This document shows positions 1 to 9,117 of a stretch of DNA of 33,829 nt, in pieces. Numbering within the stretch: position 1 is the first letter of the stretch; every line of letters starts with the position of its first letter. Below the pieces are notes generated by a model. It worked only from the letters and a program-made list of their open reading frames with translations, searched no databases and was not told where the DNA came from. Source of the stretch: an uncultured Synergistales bacterium (GTDB lineage Bacteria > Synergistota > Synergistia > Synergistales > Aminobacteriaceae); NCBI GenBank assembly GCA_905235395.1, contig CAJOLN010000018.1, positions 1 to 33,829 of the forward strand, written 5' to 3'. The translations under genes were made by a program, and so were the position numbers.

Positions 1-1341
1 GCAAATAAAAAATTCTGCGTGAAAGTTTACGGCTGTCAGATGAACGTCTACGATGCTGATCGCGTTCGCACAGTCTTATGTTCAAGAGGCTGGGAGGAAT
101 TGCCCGAAGAGAATCAATTTGATGCTGACGTTGTGATGATTACAGGGTGCAGTGTACGCGCTAAGGCCGAACAAAAAGTATGGAGTGAGCTAGGTCTCTA
201 TGAATCATCGTGGCAGAAGAATCATAAACCATTAATCGCTCTCACTGGATGCATTGCTCAAAGGCTCGGCGAAAAAGCACTCTCTCGCTTCCCATATGTG
301 AGACTGGTTGCAGGGCCTCGTCATATTGGTATGCTTCCAAATGCAATTGAACAGATTGAATCACACCCTAAATCACGAATCAATCTCCTTGATACTGACG
401 CAAGAGAATTTCACGCTCTGGATTTCGATTCTGATGACATAACCATAAAACGCGAGAACAAATACAAAGCCTATGTTACGATTGCACACGGCTGTGATAA
501 CTTCTGCACTTACTGTATCGTTCCATATGTGAGAGGAAGATTCGTGTCACGTAAACCTGATGACATTTTTGCTGAATGCGAGATGCTGATTCATGACGGA
601 GTGAAGGAAATTACGTTACTGGGTCAGAATGTGAACAGCTATGGAAAAGATATAGGCTTGAATTTTGCATGGCTGTTGAAGAACGTTGCACAGTTAGACG
701 GAATTAAACGCGTTCGTTTCGTAACGTCATTGCCGCAGGATTTCACAGAGGACATCGTTAATGTCATGGCCAGTGAGAAGACAGTTTGCCCGTCGCTTAA
801 CCTTCCGATACAATCAGGAAGCAATCACATCTTGAAGCTCATGAATCGCAAATACACACGTGAAGAATATTTTGCAAAGGTAAAGATGACTCGTGAACGT
901 GTTCAGGGATTGGGACTCACGACAGATTTAATCGTAGGTTTTCCTGGTGAGACAGAAGAAGACTTTGCTGACTCAATGAGTGCACTTGAAGAGATTCGAT
1001 TCGATCTCGTTCACTCTGCCGCTTACTCTGAACGTGACGGTACACCTGCCGCAACAATGACAGGTGCATTGCCTGTTGAACTTAGACTTGAGAGACTAAA
1101 CAGACTGAATGAACTTCAAGACAGCATAACACTTAACATAAATAAGAATCTTCAAGGTCATGTATTCGAGGTTCTGGTTGATGCTCTTGCTCCAAAAGGT
1201 GAAGGCTTGTTGCAGGGAAGAACTCCTTCAGATAAAGTGGTAATTTTCGAGGGGAAAAATAATTTAATCGGTCAGTTCGTGAATGTGAAAATCACTCAGG
1301 CTGAAGCATGGTGCCTTCATGGTGAAGTAGTCTCAGAATAA
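1..1341 (+). CDS. miaB: tRNA-2-methylthio-N6-dimethylallyladenosine synthase MiaB (5' end outside window)
   Basis: MiaB is a radical SAM methylthiotransferase that converts i6A37 to ms2i6A37 in tRNAs reading UNN codons. The frame is open from base 1, and 446 residues are visible. The family motif YGCQMN appears almost at once, so only a short N-terminus is missing; the GTG at 19 is internal and not the start. The N-terminal domain carries the cluster cysteines (GCQMN, TGCSVRA, TGCIAQR). The radical SAM motif HGCDNFCTYC lies near residue 165 and is followed by IVPYVRGR, which is typical of MiaB rather than RimO. The last 60 or so residues fit a TRAM RNA-binding domain. The final 50 bases overlap the convergent cobQ. 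Identification is secure. Confidence 0.95.
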   Translation, partial: ANKKFCVKVYGCQMNVYDADRVRTVLCSRGWEELPEENQFDADVVMITGCSVRAKAEQKVWSELGLYESSWQKNHKPLIALTGCIAQRLGEKALSRFPYVRLVAGPRHIGMLPNAIEQIESHPKSRINLLDTDAREFHALDFDSDDITIKRENKYKAYVTIAHGCDNFCTYCIVPYVRGRFVSRKPDDIFAECEMLIHDGVKEITLLGQNVNSYGKDIGLNFAWLLKNVAQLDGIKRVRFVTSLPQDFTEDIVNVMASEKTVCPSLNLPIQSGSNHILKLMNRKYTREEYFAKVKMTRERVQGLGLTTDLIVGFPGETEEDFADSMSALEEIRFDLVHSAAYSERDGTPAATMTGALPVELRLERLNRLNELQDSITLNINKNLQGHVFEVLVDALAPKGEGLLQGRTPSDKVVIFEGKNNLIGQFVNVKITQAEAWCLHGEVVSE

Positions 1342-2476
1342 AATCTATGTCGAGGTTCTGAGCTAACACTTTTGCAATCTCATCATACGAATCTTCATTT
1401 ACGGCGCGTGTGTCAATTGCTTCATGCGTGCCTAAACTTTTCTTTTCACGTATCATGTTCAGCCATTCATTGCACTTAACATGAAGTCCTCCGCATACAT
1501 TGAAGATGAAGCCGTCAAAGTTTTTTATCATCGTATCAAGTCCCGAATCTTTGAACCAGTTCAACGCAAGAGATGTATTCGTTGTTTCAGGAAGAATTAT
1601 CGCATCGAGTTCATGAAAGCGTTTTATGGTTGTGTTGTCATTAATGTAAATTAGATTCACGTCAGGCTCATGAATAAATGAATCAAAATCATTGAAGTTT
1701 GAGATGTACGGAAATTTTATAATGCCTATATTAACTTCTGCGTTCTTCTTAATGCTCGAATGTATGTTCAGTGAGTCCTCAGCAGAAATTTTTACGTCCT
1801 CAAGAAACGGAATCACTCCCACAACCTTTATGCCAGTGTAATTTTCTGTCCATTCAACCGCACTCCTGAACAGCTCAATGTCTCCTCGAAACTTGTTGTA
1901 TATTATCCCCTTCACACGTTCACGATCTTGGCCAAGAAGTTCAAGTGTACCTGCAACACATGCAAGAGAACCGCCTCTGTCAACATCAGCAACAAGAAGA
2001 ACATCAACGTCTGCTTCACGTGCAACTCTCATGTTCACGATCTCTGTGTCATTCAGATTAACTTCTGCGGGACTTCCTGCACCTTCAATTATCACTGCGT
2101 CAAAGTGTCTTTCAATGTGTCTCAGTGATTCGCGTACTGCACGAATGCCTTCATTCTGTGTGAACTCTCTGTAATTTTTTGTTGAATGTGCGAATACTCT
2201 TCCGTTCAGAATTATCTCTGATGATTGGTTGTGTATGGGCTTCAGAAGAATAGGATTCATGAAGACTTCAGGGTTCAATCTTGCTGCTTGTGCCTGAACT
2301 GCCTGTGCATTGCTTATCTCTAGGCCGTCATGAGTAACGTATGCGTTGTTGGACATGTTCTGTGATTTGAAGGGGCATACATTCATTCCCATGTTTGAGA
2401 GCATACGACATAATCCCGTTGCAATAAAACTCTTTCCTGAATCACTTGATGTTCCCTGAATCATTATTCCATTCAT
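1292..2476 (-). CDS. cobQ: cobyric acid synthase CobQ/CbiP with collapsed glutaminase domain
   Basis: CobQ amidates four side chains of adenosylcobyrinic acid a,c-diamide using glutamine and ATP. The N-terminal synthetase half is intact: the P-loop-like GTSSDSGKS (residues 8-16), KSQNMSNNAYVT, EGAGSPAEVNL, DVDRGG and NKFRGD are all present. The protein has 394 residues against about 490-510 for the family. Comparing from memory with Salmonella CbiP, the chain runs to the CGG motif near residue 327 and then jumps almost directly to the family's C-terminal tail (LDIDFIL). About 90-100 residues are lost, including YEIHMG and GTYLHG, which hold the glutaminase histidine region. The ATG overlaps the cobD stop as ATGA. 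It may use free ammonia, take ammonia from a partner, or be decaying. Identity of the family is certain; activity is not. Confidence 0.88.
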   Translation of the reverse strand: MNGIMIQGTSSDSGKSFIATGLCRMLSNMGMNVCPFKSQNMSNNAYVTHDGLEISNAQAVQAQAARLNPEVFMNPILLKPIHNQSSEIILNGRVFAHSTKNYREFTQNEGIRAVRESLRHIERHFDAVIIEGAGSPAEVNLNDTEIVNMRVAREADVDVLLVADVDRGGSLACVAGTLELLGQDRERVKGIIYNKFRGDIELFRSAVEWTENYTGIKVVGVIPFLEDVKISAEDSLNIHSSIKKNAEVNIGIIKFPYISNFNDFDSFIHEPDVNLIYINDNTTIKRFHELDAIILPETTNTSLALNWFKDSGLDTMIKNFDGFIFNVCGGLHVKCNEWLNMIREKKSLGTHEAIDTRAVNEDSYDEIAKVLAQNLDIDFILRLLHHEGTMLQPE

Positions 2477-3456
2477 GATCGATATTTTAACATTGCATCG
2501 TGAAAAAGTTTGTTCTCTTTCGGCTGTCTCGTTGCAACTCGTATATATCTTCCATTGAGGCCCGCAAAATTTCTTGTGTGCCTCACTGCTATTCCATTCA
2601 TCAGCAAGTGCCTTATCATCGAAATATCATCATCAACCTGAATCATGAAGTAATGCACATCAGAATCAATGACATTAAACCCTGAAGCCCTAAGTGAATC
2701 AATGAATGCAGGAGTATTCTTGCGATAGAATTTTTTTGTATCAGCATAAAAAGTTTTATCATTCAGGAATCGTTCTGCTAATTCCTGCGCAACTGCATTC
2801 ACACTCCATGTTGGTTGTCGTGTTTTGAGTTCCGAAATCACATCTTCATTCGCAATCACATAACCTATACGTACTCCGCTGAGATGAAAAAATTTCGTGA
2901 GTGAACGAAGCAAAATTACATTCTTAAATTCACACAGCCTTTCACAAACTGAATCATGAATCAGGAAGTCTATATATGCCTCATCAATTATGAACATCGT
3001 ATCAGGGTATTGCATTATGATTCGCGATAAGTCAGGAATATATTTTCCTGTCGGGTTATTCGGGTTCGTGAGTATGAAATTGTTGAATCGTCCTGCATCA
3101 TCAAGTCTGAATGCGTCATGTGAAGTTCTGAATGCACGCTTATATTCTGAGTAGCACGGATGAAGTATCGCTGTTGTTCCTGAGAGTGATTGTGCCAGAA
3201 GATATATTGTCTCATTGATTCCGTTCGTGAAGAGTATTCTGTTCATGCTGACATTCTCACGTTCAGATATTATCCGTCTAAGTGAATTGCAATCAGGGTC
3301 AGGGTAATGCGATGCAAGTTCCTCAAGGTTGATGTGTATGTCTGGCCATGAAAGTATATTTGTGTTTGTGCTGAAGTCAATAATCTTATCCGGAATTGGA
3401 ATGTTAAACGCATGATACAAGTTTTCGGGGTTAGCTCCGTGAATCAAATTATCCAT
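2473..3456 (-). CDS. cobD: threonine-phosphate decarboxylase CobD (PLP aminotransferase fold)
   Basis: CobD makes (R)-1-amino-2-propanol phosphate from L-threonine phosphate; CbiB attaches this product to cobyric acid. The 327-residue protein has fold-type I PLP landmarks: HGANPENLY at the N-terminus, NPNNPTG, DEAYIDF, the PLP lysine in SLTKFFHLSGVRIGY, and the C-terminal RVATRQP arginines. These closely match the histidinol-phosphate aminotransferase relatives, but location between cbiB and cobQ favours CobD over HisC. I chose the ATG at 3456 because family members begin near HGANP. The frame extends to 3492, but that adds an unconserved leader deep inside cbiB. The start overlaps the end of cbiB by 13 bases and the stop overlaps the cobQ ATG. 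Confidence 0.88.
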   Translation of the reverse strand: MDNLIHGANPENLYHAFNIPIPDKIIDFSTNTNILSWPDIHINLEELASHYPDPDCNSLRRIISERENVSMNRILFTNGINETIYLLAQSLSGTTAILHPCYSEYKRAFRTSHDAFRLDDAGRFNNFILTNPNNPTGKYIPDLSRIIMQYPDTMFIIDEAYIDFLIHDSVCERLCEFKNVILLRSLTKFFHLSGVRIGYVIANEDVISELKTRQPTWSVNAVAQELAERFLNDKTFYADTKKFYRKNTPAFIDSLRASGFNVIDSDVHYFMIQVDDDISMIRHLLMNGIAVRHTRNFAGLNGRYIRVATRQPKENKLFHDAMLKYRS

Positions 3457-4385
3457 GAAAATAATATTAGCATAAATGCAAAGAGTGAACATGATACATC
3501 AAGAAGTTCATATGCCCTAAATACATCAATAACTTCAGGTTCTCTTGCACATTCATTGATATACGGACGCGATTCAAATTTGCCGCCGTAAAATGCACCT
3601 CCTCCAAGTCTCACGCATAACACTCCTGCAAATGCACTTTCACCGTGTGCACTGTTCGGACTCTTATGCTTTTTCCTGTCATGAATGAAAACTCTCAATG
3701 CACGTTTTGCGTCATGGCCTGTGAGTATCCCTGCAAGAATGATGATTAGACCTCCGAGCCTCGCGGGTATGAAGTTCAGAACGTCATCAAGTCTTGCACT
3801 TGCCTTCCCGAATTCATGATAGTGTTCATATCCTATCATTGAATCGAGCGTGCTTGCTGCCTTGAACACCCACACAAATACTGCCATTCCATATGAATGA
3901 TTGAACGCGTAACCCAAAGCTGCAAAGAACATCACCGATATGATTCCGTCAATTGAATTCTCTGCTATTGTCTCAATTATTGCACTCACAATTTCATGTT
4001 CATTTAGATTTTTTGTATCACGTCCTACAACACGAGACAAAAATTTTCGTGAGGTTTCTATATCGTGATTCATTAATGCGAATACGGCAGGCATAGTTTC
4101 ATCTTTGAGGTCTCGCCATGCAATTGCAGAATACAAAAGATAGATTTGAATAATAATATTGCAGTCAGTGATGAAAAGTATGAATGAAACAGAAAGCCCC
4201 GTTACTGTGATAGTGATTGAACACAGAACGAGGCCGCGAATGAATGAATGTGTATCAGTGAATAGTTTTGATTTCAGAAATGTAATTAAATTCCCGATGA
4301 GCTTAACAGGATGAGGAAAGCTAATCGGGTCTCCGAATATCGAATCAAGCAGAAGTGAAATGCATAACGTTAATGCAAAATTCAA
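3444..4385 (-). CDS. cbiB: adenosylcobinamide-phosphate synthase CbiB
   Basis: CbiB is an integral membrane enzyme that joins adenosylcobyric acid to aminopropanol phosphate, made by the next gene's product. The 313-residue length is normal. The N-terminal signature LLLDSIFGDP followed by PHPVKLIG is diagnostic, as are ENSIDGIISVMFF, the KAASTLDSMIGY motif and the RLDDVLNFIPARLGG stretch. Several hydrophobic membrane segments are visible. The start is TTG at 4385, directly after the TGA of the upstream gene, with a GGGAAG sequence further upstream as a possible ribosome site. It is translationally coupled on both sides. No cobalamin riboswitch is seen in front of it, since there is no leader between the genes. 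Confidence 0.93.
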   Translation of the reverse strand: MNFALTLCISLLLDSIFGDPISFPHPVKLIGNLITFLKSKLFTDTHSFIRGLVLCSITITVTGLSVSFILFITDCNIIIQIYLLYSAIAWRDLKDETMPAVFALMNHDIETSRKFLSRVVGRDTKNLNEHEIVSAIIETIAENSIDGIISVMFFAALGYAFNHSYGMAVFVWVFKAASTLDSMIGYEHYHEFGKASARLDDVLNFIPARLGGLIIILAGILTGHDAKRALRVFIHDRKKHKSPNSAHGESAFAGVLCVRLGGGAFYGGKFESRPYINECAREPEVIDVFRAYELLDVSCSLFAFMLILFSWII

Positions 4386-5126
4386 TCAGTAATTGCTTCC
4401 CGTTCTGCCGCGATACAATGCAACGGATTCAACTCTTCCTTCTTCATCACCTTCATCACGCACGAGTGTGATTGCAAGCGTCATGTCCCTGTCTGAGAGT
4501 TCATATGAGAGAATGCTCACGTTGATGTCTTCGTATGGACTTTCACGCATTGTAGGAGTTCCGAGTTTTGAGCGAAGTTTTGTCTGATACATTCCGATTA
4601 AGTCAGTTCCGAAGAATAATTCACATGTCTTGTGGTCGCCGGTCTGGAAGAATATATCTTCAACTCCTCTTTTGCTTTCACGTACCCAGAATTCTCCGTT
4701 GTCTGACGTGTACATCGTTACTCCGTCATCATTGCTTTTCGTCCATGAACGCGATGATCTGCCAGTGATGTTTCTTCGTGTCTTTGCGTAGGTCTTGTAG
4801 AGATTTGATGCTGCTTTGCTCTTTCCTCCCATTTTCAGACGTATTCCGTTCTGAGGAAGCCAGCCTTTACGACCGTCAATGTTCACGCTGTACCAGAGAT
4901 AATTATCATCATCACGTACTGCGCTGGGGACTTTTATCCATTCATCTGGCATTTCGATTTCACGGTTGCTCGCCCCTCTGTCGGCTTTCGAGTAGAGAAG
5001 TGATTTTGATTCGAGAGGCAATGCCCATTGACCTTTTGACGGCGGAATCGGGCCTGTCTCTGCAAATGACACAGAAGAAAATGCGAACGTAAAGATTAAT
5101 GCGAATATGAAAATTTTTCTTGTCAT
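4386..5126 (-). CDS. secreted SH3-like domain protein, function unknown
   Basis: This is a 246-residue exported protein that I do not recognise beyond its fold. The first 22 residues form a clear signal peptide: a Lys/Arg start, a hydrophobic core and a probable cut after SFA. Residues 30-100 look like a bacterial SH3 domain (WIKVPSAV, NYLWYSVNIDGRKGWLPQNGIRL), often a cell-wall binding module. The remainder is charged with no obvious catalytic motif, ending in alternating strands. The ATG at 5126 has a strong GGAGGG ribosome site 8 bases upstream, the best in this operon. Its stop abuts the TTG of cbiB, so it is co-transcribed with cobalamin genes, but nothing in the sequence ties it to cobalamin. 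A TATAAT-like -10 at 5157-5162 could give it extra expression. Confidence 0.75.
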   Translation of the reverse strand: MTRKIFIFALIFTFAFSSVSFAETGPIPPSKGQWALPLESKSLLYSKADRGASNREIEMPDEWIKVPSAVRDDDNYLWYSVNIDGRKGWLPQNGIRLKMGGKSKAASNLYKTYAKTRRNITGRSSRSWTKSNDDGVTMYTSDNGEFWVRESKRGVEDIFFQTGDHKTCELFFGTDLIGMYQTKLRSKLGTPTMRESPYEDINVSILSYELSDRDMTLAITLVRDEGDEEGRVESVALYRGRTGSNY

Positions 5127-5164
5127 ATTTATTCCCTCCGATAAAAAATTTGCGATATTATAAC

Positions 5165-6844
5165 TTAAACATCAAGACAACTTCCTCCGATAAACTCACG
5201 AATGACTGAATTGTTCGGTATTCCGTCATTGTTCAGTGCAGGAACGAATCTCAAAATGTTCAAGAGCCTTAATGCTTCACTGAATACGCTCGAATTTTCA
5301 TCGACTGTATGCAGTAACGGTTCAACATATGGTTTCAGCACACCGAGTTCATACGGCAATGATGAATTAAAAATTGCGTTTGCTCTGCTCCTGTATGGAA
5401 AAATATATTTGCGTGCCCCGCGAATAACCTTAGGATAAACTTCAAGAGTTACCTGCGCAGATTTCCCCCTTGTTCTGTAATCACGAATTATTCTTCTCAG
5501 TAATCGATTGTCGCTCGTGCTCGTCTTGTTGTGCGGGTCAATGCATATTCCTGTTAATGGCGACACAAATACACCATACCTTCCTGACTCAGGAATCATT
5601 GAGAGAATTTTATCATTGAGTCCGTGAATACCTTCCATGATGAGAACATCAGAAGGTTTAAGTTTTACTACCTTGCCGGGTTCCTTCTGGCCTTTTATGA
5701 AATTATACACAGGAGTTATTACTTCTTCTCCTGAAAGTATGCGTGTGAGATTATCGCCGAGAAGATCTAAATCTAATGCATCAAGACGTTCATAATCATA
5801 TTCGCCGGTTTCATCTTTCGGTGAATCTTCACGTTCCTTGAAATAATTATCCAATGGCAATGTCACAGGTGTCTTCCCGCAGACCATTAACTGAACCTTC
5901 AATCTTTCAGAGAATGTCGTTTTGCCTGAACCTGACGGGCCTGCAATCGTTACAACTTTCACAGGACGTGCCGCAATATCCTCCGCGATGTTTCCGAGAC
6001 GCTGTGAATGAAACGCTTCTGCAATCAAAATCAATTCCTGAATCTTTCCTTCCGTAACCCTATGATGAAGTTTATTCAGGTAATTCAAATCGAGAACCTG
6101 AAGCCAGTGTGCATAATCGAAAAATACTTTTCCCATTGAAGGTTCAAGTTTCAGTTCGGGAACTTCTTCGGGTGATTCAGGGTCAGGGAAGCGCAGTAAC
6201 ATTCCATGCTCGTAAAGCACAAGGTCAAAAGTCTTCAGCATTCCTGTTGACGGTGCAAGAGGCCCGCCGCAGAAATATCCGTAACGGTCACCGCACCTGT
6301 ATACTTCAACGGGATCAAGATTCGCTCTCACGAATAATTCTGCAATTTCATTCTCGCCCTGCCTCTGAAAAACTCTGCGTGCTTTATCTATCGTTAATAT
6401 CTCTCTCGTTATCACAGAATCATGCCGTATGATTTCATTCATCTCTGCCTTTATCTTGTCTACATCTGCCTGTGTTACCGGGCCGTCCTCAAACTCCCAG
6501 TAATTTCCGTCTGCTATTGAGTGCCTTATTATCGCCTTACGTTCTAATACTCTCGCACATGCAATGACAAGCACAAATCCTAATGAGCGTTTATATATTC
6601 TCTGTCCCATAGGTGATATTGATGTGATGAATTCAACCGTTGCATCTTCATCTACAACCCAGTCCAACGGTCTCGTATAGTTATTCACGAACCATGCAAT
6701 CACTCTTCGCTGAGGCATGTCATGTTTCGTTATCATTTCTGTCATTACTTCATGGCCTGTTACTGGTGCTTCTCCTGCTATGTAACTTGCTATGTATGTG
6801 TCTCTTTTCTTTGCCGCAGTTAATACGCAAACTGTAAATGACAA
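5165..6844 (-). CDS. nucleoside kinase (uridine kinase-like, with tRNA-synthetase-type N-terminal domains)
   Basis: The C-terminal half is a uridine kinase/phosphoribulokinase P-loop domain: GPSGSGKTTFSERL begins near residue 299, followed by PLDNYF, a conserved EYDYERLDALD segment and DVLIMEGIHGLND. Such enzymes phosphorylate nucleosides, usually uridine or cytidine, with ATP or GTP. The N-terminal half resembles the TGS and second additional domains of threonyl-tRNA synthetases, including the HxxxH-like segment RHSIADG near residue 106. This fused architecture of about 550 residues is known in Thermotogae, Clostridia and Synergistetes. The start is TTG at 6844 with GGAAGGTG 7 bases upstream. 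The exact substrate cannot be read from the sequence. Confidence 0.88.
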   Translation of the reverse strand: MSFTVCVLTAAKKRDTYIASYIAGEAPVTGHEVMTEMITKHDMPQRRVIAWFVNNYTRPLDWVVDEDATVEFITSISPMGQRIYKRSLGFVLVIACARVLERKAIIRHSIADGNYWEFEDGPVTQADVDKIKAEMNEIIRHDSVITREILTIDKARRVFQRQGENEIAELFVRANLDPVEVYRCGDRYGYFCGGPLAPSTGMLKTFDLVLYEHGMLLRFPDPESPEEVPELKLEPSMGKVFFDYAHWLQVLDLNYLNKLHHRVTEGKIQELILIAEAFHSQRLGNIAEDIAARPVKVVTIAGPSGSGKTTFSERLKVQLMVCGKTPVTLPLDNYFKEREDSPKDETGEYDYERLDALDLDLLGDNLTRILSGEEVITPVYNFIKGQKEPGKVVKLKPSDVLIMEGIHGLNDKILSMIPESGRYGVFVSPLTGICIDPHNKTSTSDNRLLRRIIRDYRTRGKSAQVTLEVYPKVIRGARKYIFPYRSRANAIFNSSLPYELGVLKPYVEPLLHTVDENSSVFSEALRLLNILRFVPALNNDGIPNNSVIREFIGGSCLDV

Positions 6845-6887
6845 AATCTAACACCTTCCATAAAAATTTTTCTGCTTATTATATCGC

Positions 6888-8447
6888 TCATTTTCTCGTG
6901 AACGCCTGATGAAGCATTTTCCATTCTTCAAACTTCATCTTCAATGTTACGATTGAATATGACACTGCACTTAACGCTATGACTCCGAGAACCCATAATG
7001 AACGAATCAAAATCCCTGCATCAGCGTTATACGGCCAGACAAATTTATATATCATCACTGCAATATCAATCATCATCAATGCAACGAGATAATCTCCGAA
7101 TAACTTCCAGCTTATGATATTCAAAGACCTTCCCAGCTTTCTTCTAACGTAATACAGTCCAAGCATACCCGACAATGTAAATGCGATTCCAGGTGAAAGT
7201 GCGAGACCGTTATAGCTCATGGGATACACGAGAATCAAAGAGAGGATTGCAGTTGAGGCAACACTGAATAACGTAACCTTGAATGCTTCACGAGGCATAG
7301 ACAACGCATAGAGTGCACGCATGACCACCGTTGAACATGCCATGCCAGAAAGTCCAAGCATACTGAATGAAAGAGTTGATGATGTTGCATACCATGCCCA
7401 AGAATTAAACTCGCCTCTGACGAATACAAGATGAACAAATTCATCTGAGATTAGAATCACACCCAGTGATGCAGGAACTACTACGAACAATGCAAATCTT
7501 ATTGCCTGTCTTAGAGTTTCAATGAACTCTTCATCATTTTTAGCTCGTGAAAGCTGAGGCAATACTGCCTGCGATATTGCGATAACGAATAAGCCCAACG
7601 GTAACTGAAGGATTCGATTTGAATAATTGAGTACGGATATGCTGCCCTCCTGAAGAAATGAACCAAGCATACGGCTTATCACAGGGTTAACCTGATTCAG
7701 TGAGAGACCAGCCGCATATGGAATAAAAAGTTTCATTATGCGTTTTAGATCAGGGTCATGAAGATTCGGTTTTGCTGGATATAAAACAGCTTTCATTTTG
7801 AATCCCCAAAGCCATTGTGTGAGGAAGTGTGCCATTCCTCCGCATAATACTGAGAATGCGAGACCATAGACACCAAATTTAGCCGCGAAGAACGGAGCTG
7901 TAATTATGAAAACGAGATTGCTGAATGCAGGAGACAATGCAGGAATGAAAAACGAACCCAGAGAATTCAATTCTCCCATTGTGAGAGCACCAAGCGATAT
8001 GATTATCAGAAATGGGAACATCAACCGCGTTAAACTTACGGCTAATTCATAGCTTGATGAATCAAAACCAGGTGCCATTAATTTAACAAGTGCAGGTGCA
8101 GCGAATACACCAAGTGCAACTACAATACATGACGCGAAAATTAAAACTGTCATTGTTCCTCGTGCTAATTCAAGCGCCTTCTGTCTGCTCTTCGTGAGTG
8201 CCTGCGAGAATACAGGAACGAATGCCGCAGATAATGCTCCTTCTGCGAGAAGCTGACGCGCTAAATTCGAGAGTGTGTATGCTATGTTGAATGCGTCCAT
8301 TGCTTTAGTTGCTCCGAAAAATGCCGCAACCAAAATTTCACGTGCAAGGCCAAGTACACGGCTTGTGAGAGTACCTGCCATCATGAAGACTGCATGACGA
8401 ACCATTGAAGGATTTTCTGTTTGTGAATGTGAATCATTGTTCTGCAA
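6888..8447 (-). CDS. murJ: lipid II flippase MurJ (MviN family)
   Basis: MurJ flips undecaprenyl-linked peptidoglycan precursor across the inner membrane. At 519 residues it has the normal length, with about 14 hydrophobic segments spread along the chain. The N-terminus carries the family's MVRHAVFMMAGTLTSRVLGLAREILVA pattern in pieces, then AFFGATKAMDAFNIAY and RQLLAEGALSAAFVPVFS, which are typical of MOP-superfamily MurJ. The start is TTG at 8447, supported by GGGGTGA 7 bases upstream; the in-frame ATG 14 codons later would remove a poorly conserved leader and is the alternative. The product serves the same wall-synthesis process as MreBCD, PBP2 and RodA at the other end of the window. Confidence 0.95.
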   Translation of the reverse strand: MQNNDSHSQTENPSMVRHAVFMMAGTLTSRVLGLAREILVAAFFGATKAMDAFNIAYTLSNLARQLLAEGALSAAFVPVFSQALTKSRQKALELARGTMTVLIFASCIVVALGVFAAPALVKLMAPGFDSSSYELAVSLTRLMFPFLIIISLGALTMGELNSLGSFFIPALSPAFSNLVFIITAPFFAAKFGVYGLAFSVLCGGMAHFLTQWLWGFKMKAVLYPAKPNLHDPDLKRIMKLFIPYAAGLSLNQVNPVISRMLGSFLQEGSISVLNYSNRILQLPLGLFVIAISQAVLPQLSRAKNDEEFIETLRQAIRFALFVVVPASLGVILISDEFVHLVFVRGEFNSWAWYATSSTLSFSMLGLSGMACSTVVMRALYALSMPREAFKVTLFSVASTAILSLILVYPMSYNGLALSPGIAFTLSGMLGLYYVRRKLGRSLNIISWKLFGDYLVALMMIDIAVMIYKFVWPYNADAGILIRSLWVLGVIALSAVSYSIVTLKMKFEEWKMLHQAFTRK

Positions 8448-8481
8448 AGTTTAATCACCCCGCAGAGATTATACAGTTATT

Positions 8482-9117
8482 TTATTCCCCTACAGATGAC
8501 AATGCATATGCACATACTACAATTGCTCCGGCCTTCTCCAATGCTTCGGACAATCGCAAAAGTGTAGCTCCCGTTGTGCATACATCATCTACAACTGCAA
8601 CTCTCAACCCCTTAACATTAAATATGATTCTGAAATCGTCTGCACTGAGTTTCATTCGTTCACGTGCATTCAATCCTACACGATGCTGAATTTCATTTGC
8701 CCATTCTGCCGCCTCAATCAATTTTACGTTCCAGAGTTCGGACATTCCTTTTGCGAGTTCAAATGACTGGTTGTATTGCCGTGTGCTGTGTATGTGAAGA
8801 GGAACAGGAATAAGATAATCAATTTCAGGTTTAGTGAAGAGCATGGACATTGCGCGTCCTAATGGCAGACATAAATTTTTTGCGTTCTCATATTTGAATC
8901 TGTGAATGATTTCTCTCATGCCATAATAAAAATACGAAGCTGAATATATAGTGAGGTGATTCAATTTCTGCTCTAACGGTTCACTCTCAAATAATATGCT
9001 GAGATATTTATTCTCAATTTCGTAAACATCTTCGTGTTTTGAAACTTCAATCTCAAATATATTTTCGTCAGGCCAGAATAGATGAAGAATAATTTTCAGC
9101 CATTTATATAATTTCAT
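8482..9117 (-). CDS. comF: ComF family phosphoribosyltransferase-like protein
   Basis: ComF proteins are needed for DNA uptake in naturally competent bacteria and carry a phosphoribosyltransferase fold. The PRPP-binding motif is clear at VAVVDDVCTTGATL near the C-terminus, preceded by IPVPLH, the R..NQSFELA element and QHRVGLNARER, all standard ComF features. The 211-residue protein has the middle IHRFKYENAKNLCLPLG element as well. What is missing is the N-terminal zinc-ribbon with paired cysteines that most ComF proteins carry; instead there is an acidic unconserved stretch. The ATG overlaps the end of rnhA by 14 bases, so it is translationally coupled. Competence genes comEA and comEC lie divergently about 3.7 kb away. 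Confidence 0.88.
   Translation of the reverse strand: MKLYKWLKIILHLFWPDENIFEIEVSKHEDVYEIENKYLSILFESEPLEQKLNHLTIYSASYFYYGMREIIHRFKYENAKNLCLPLGRAMSMLFTKPEIDYLIPVPLHIHSTRQYNQSFELAKGMSELWNVKLIEAAEWANEIQHRVGLNARERMKLSADDFRIIFNVKGLRVAVVDDVCTTGATLLRLSEALEKAGAIVVCAYALSSVGE

Noticed and set aside
1878-2174. 98-codon plus-strand frame inside cobQ
   Set aside because: Ser/Arg/Thr-rich shadow of conserved cobQ motifs, with no start signal.
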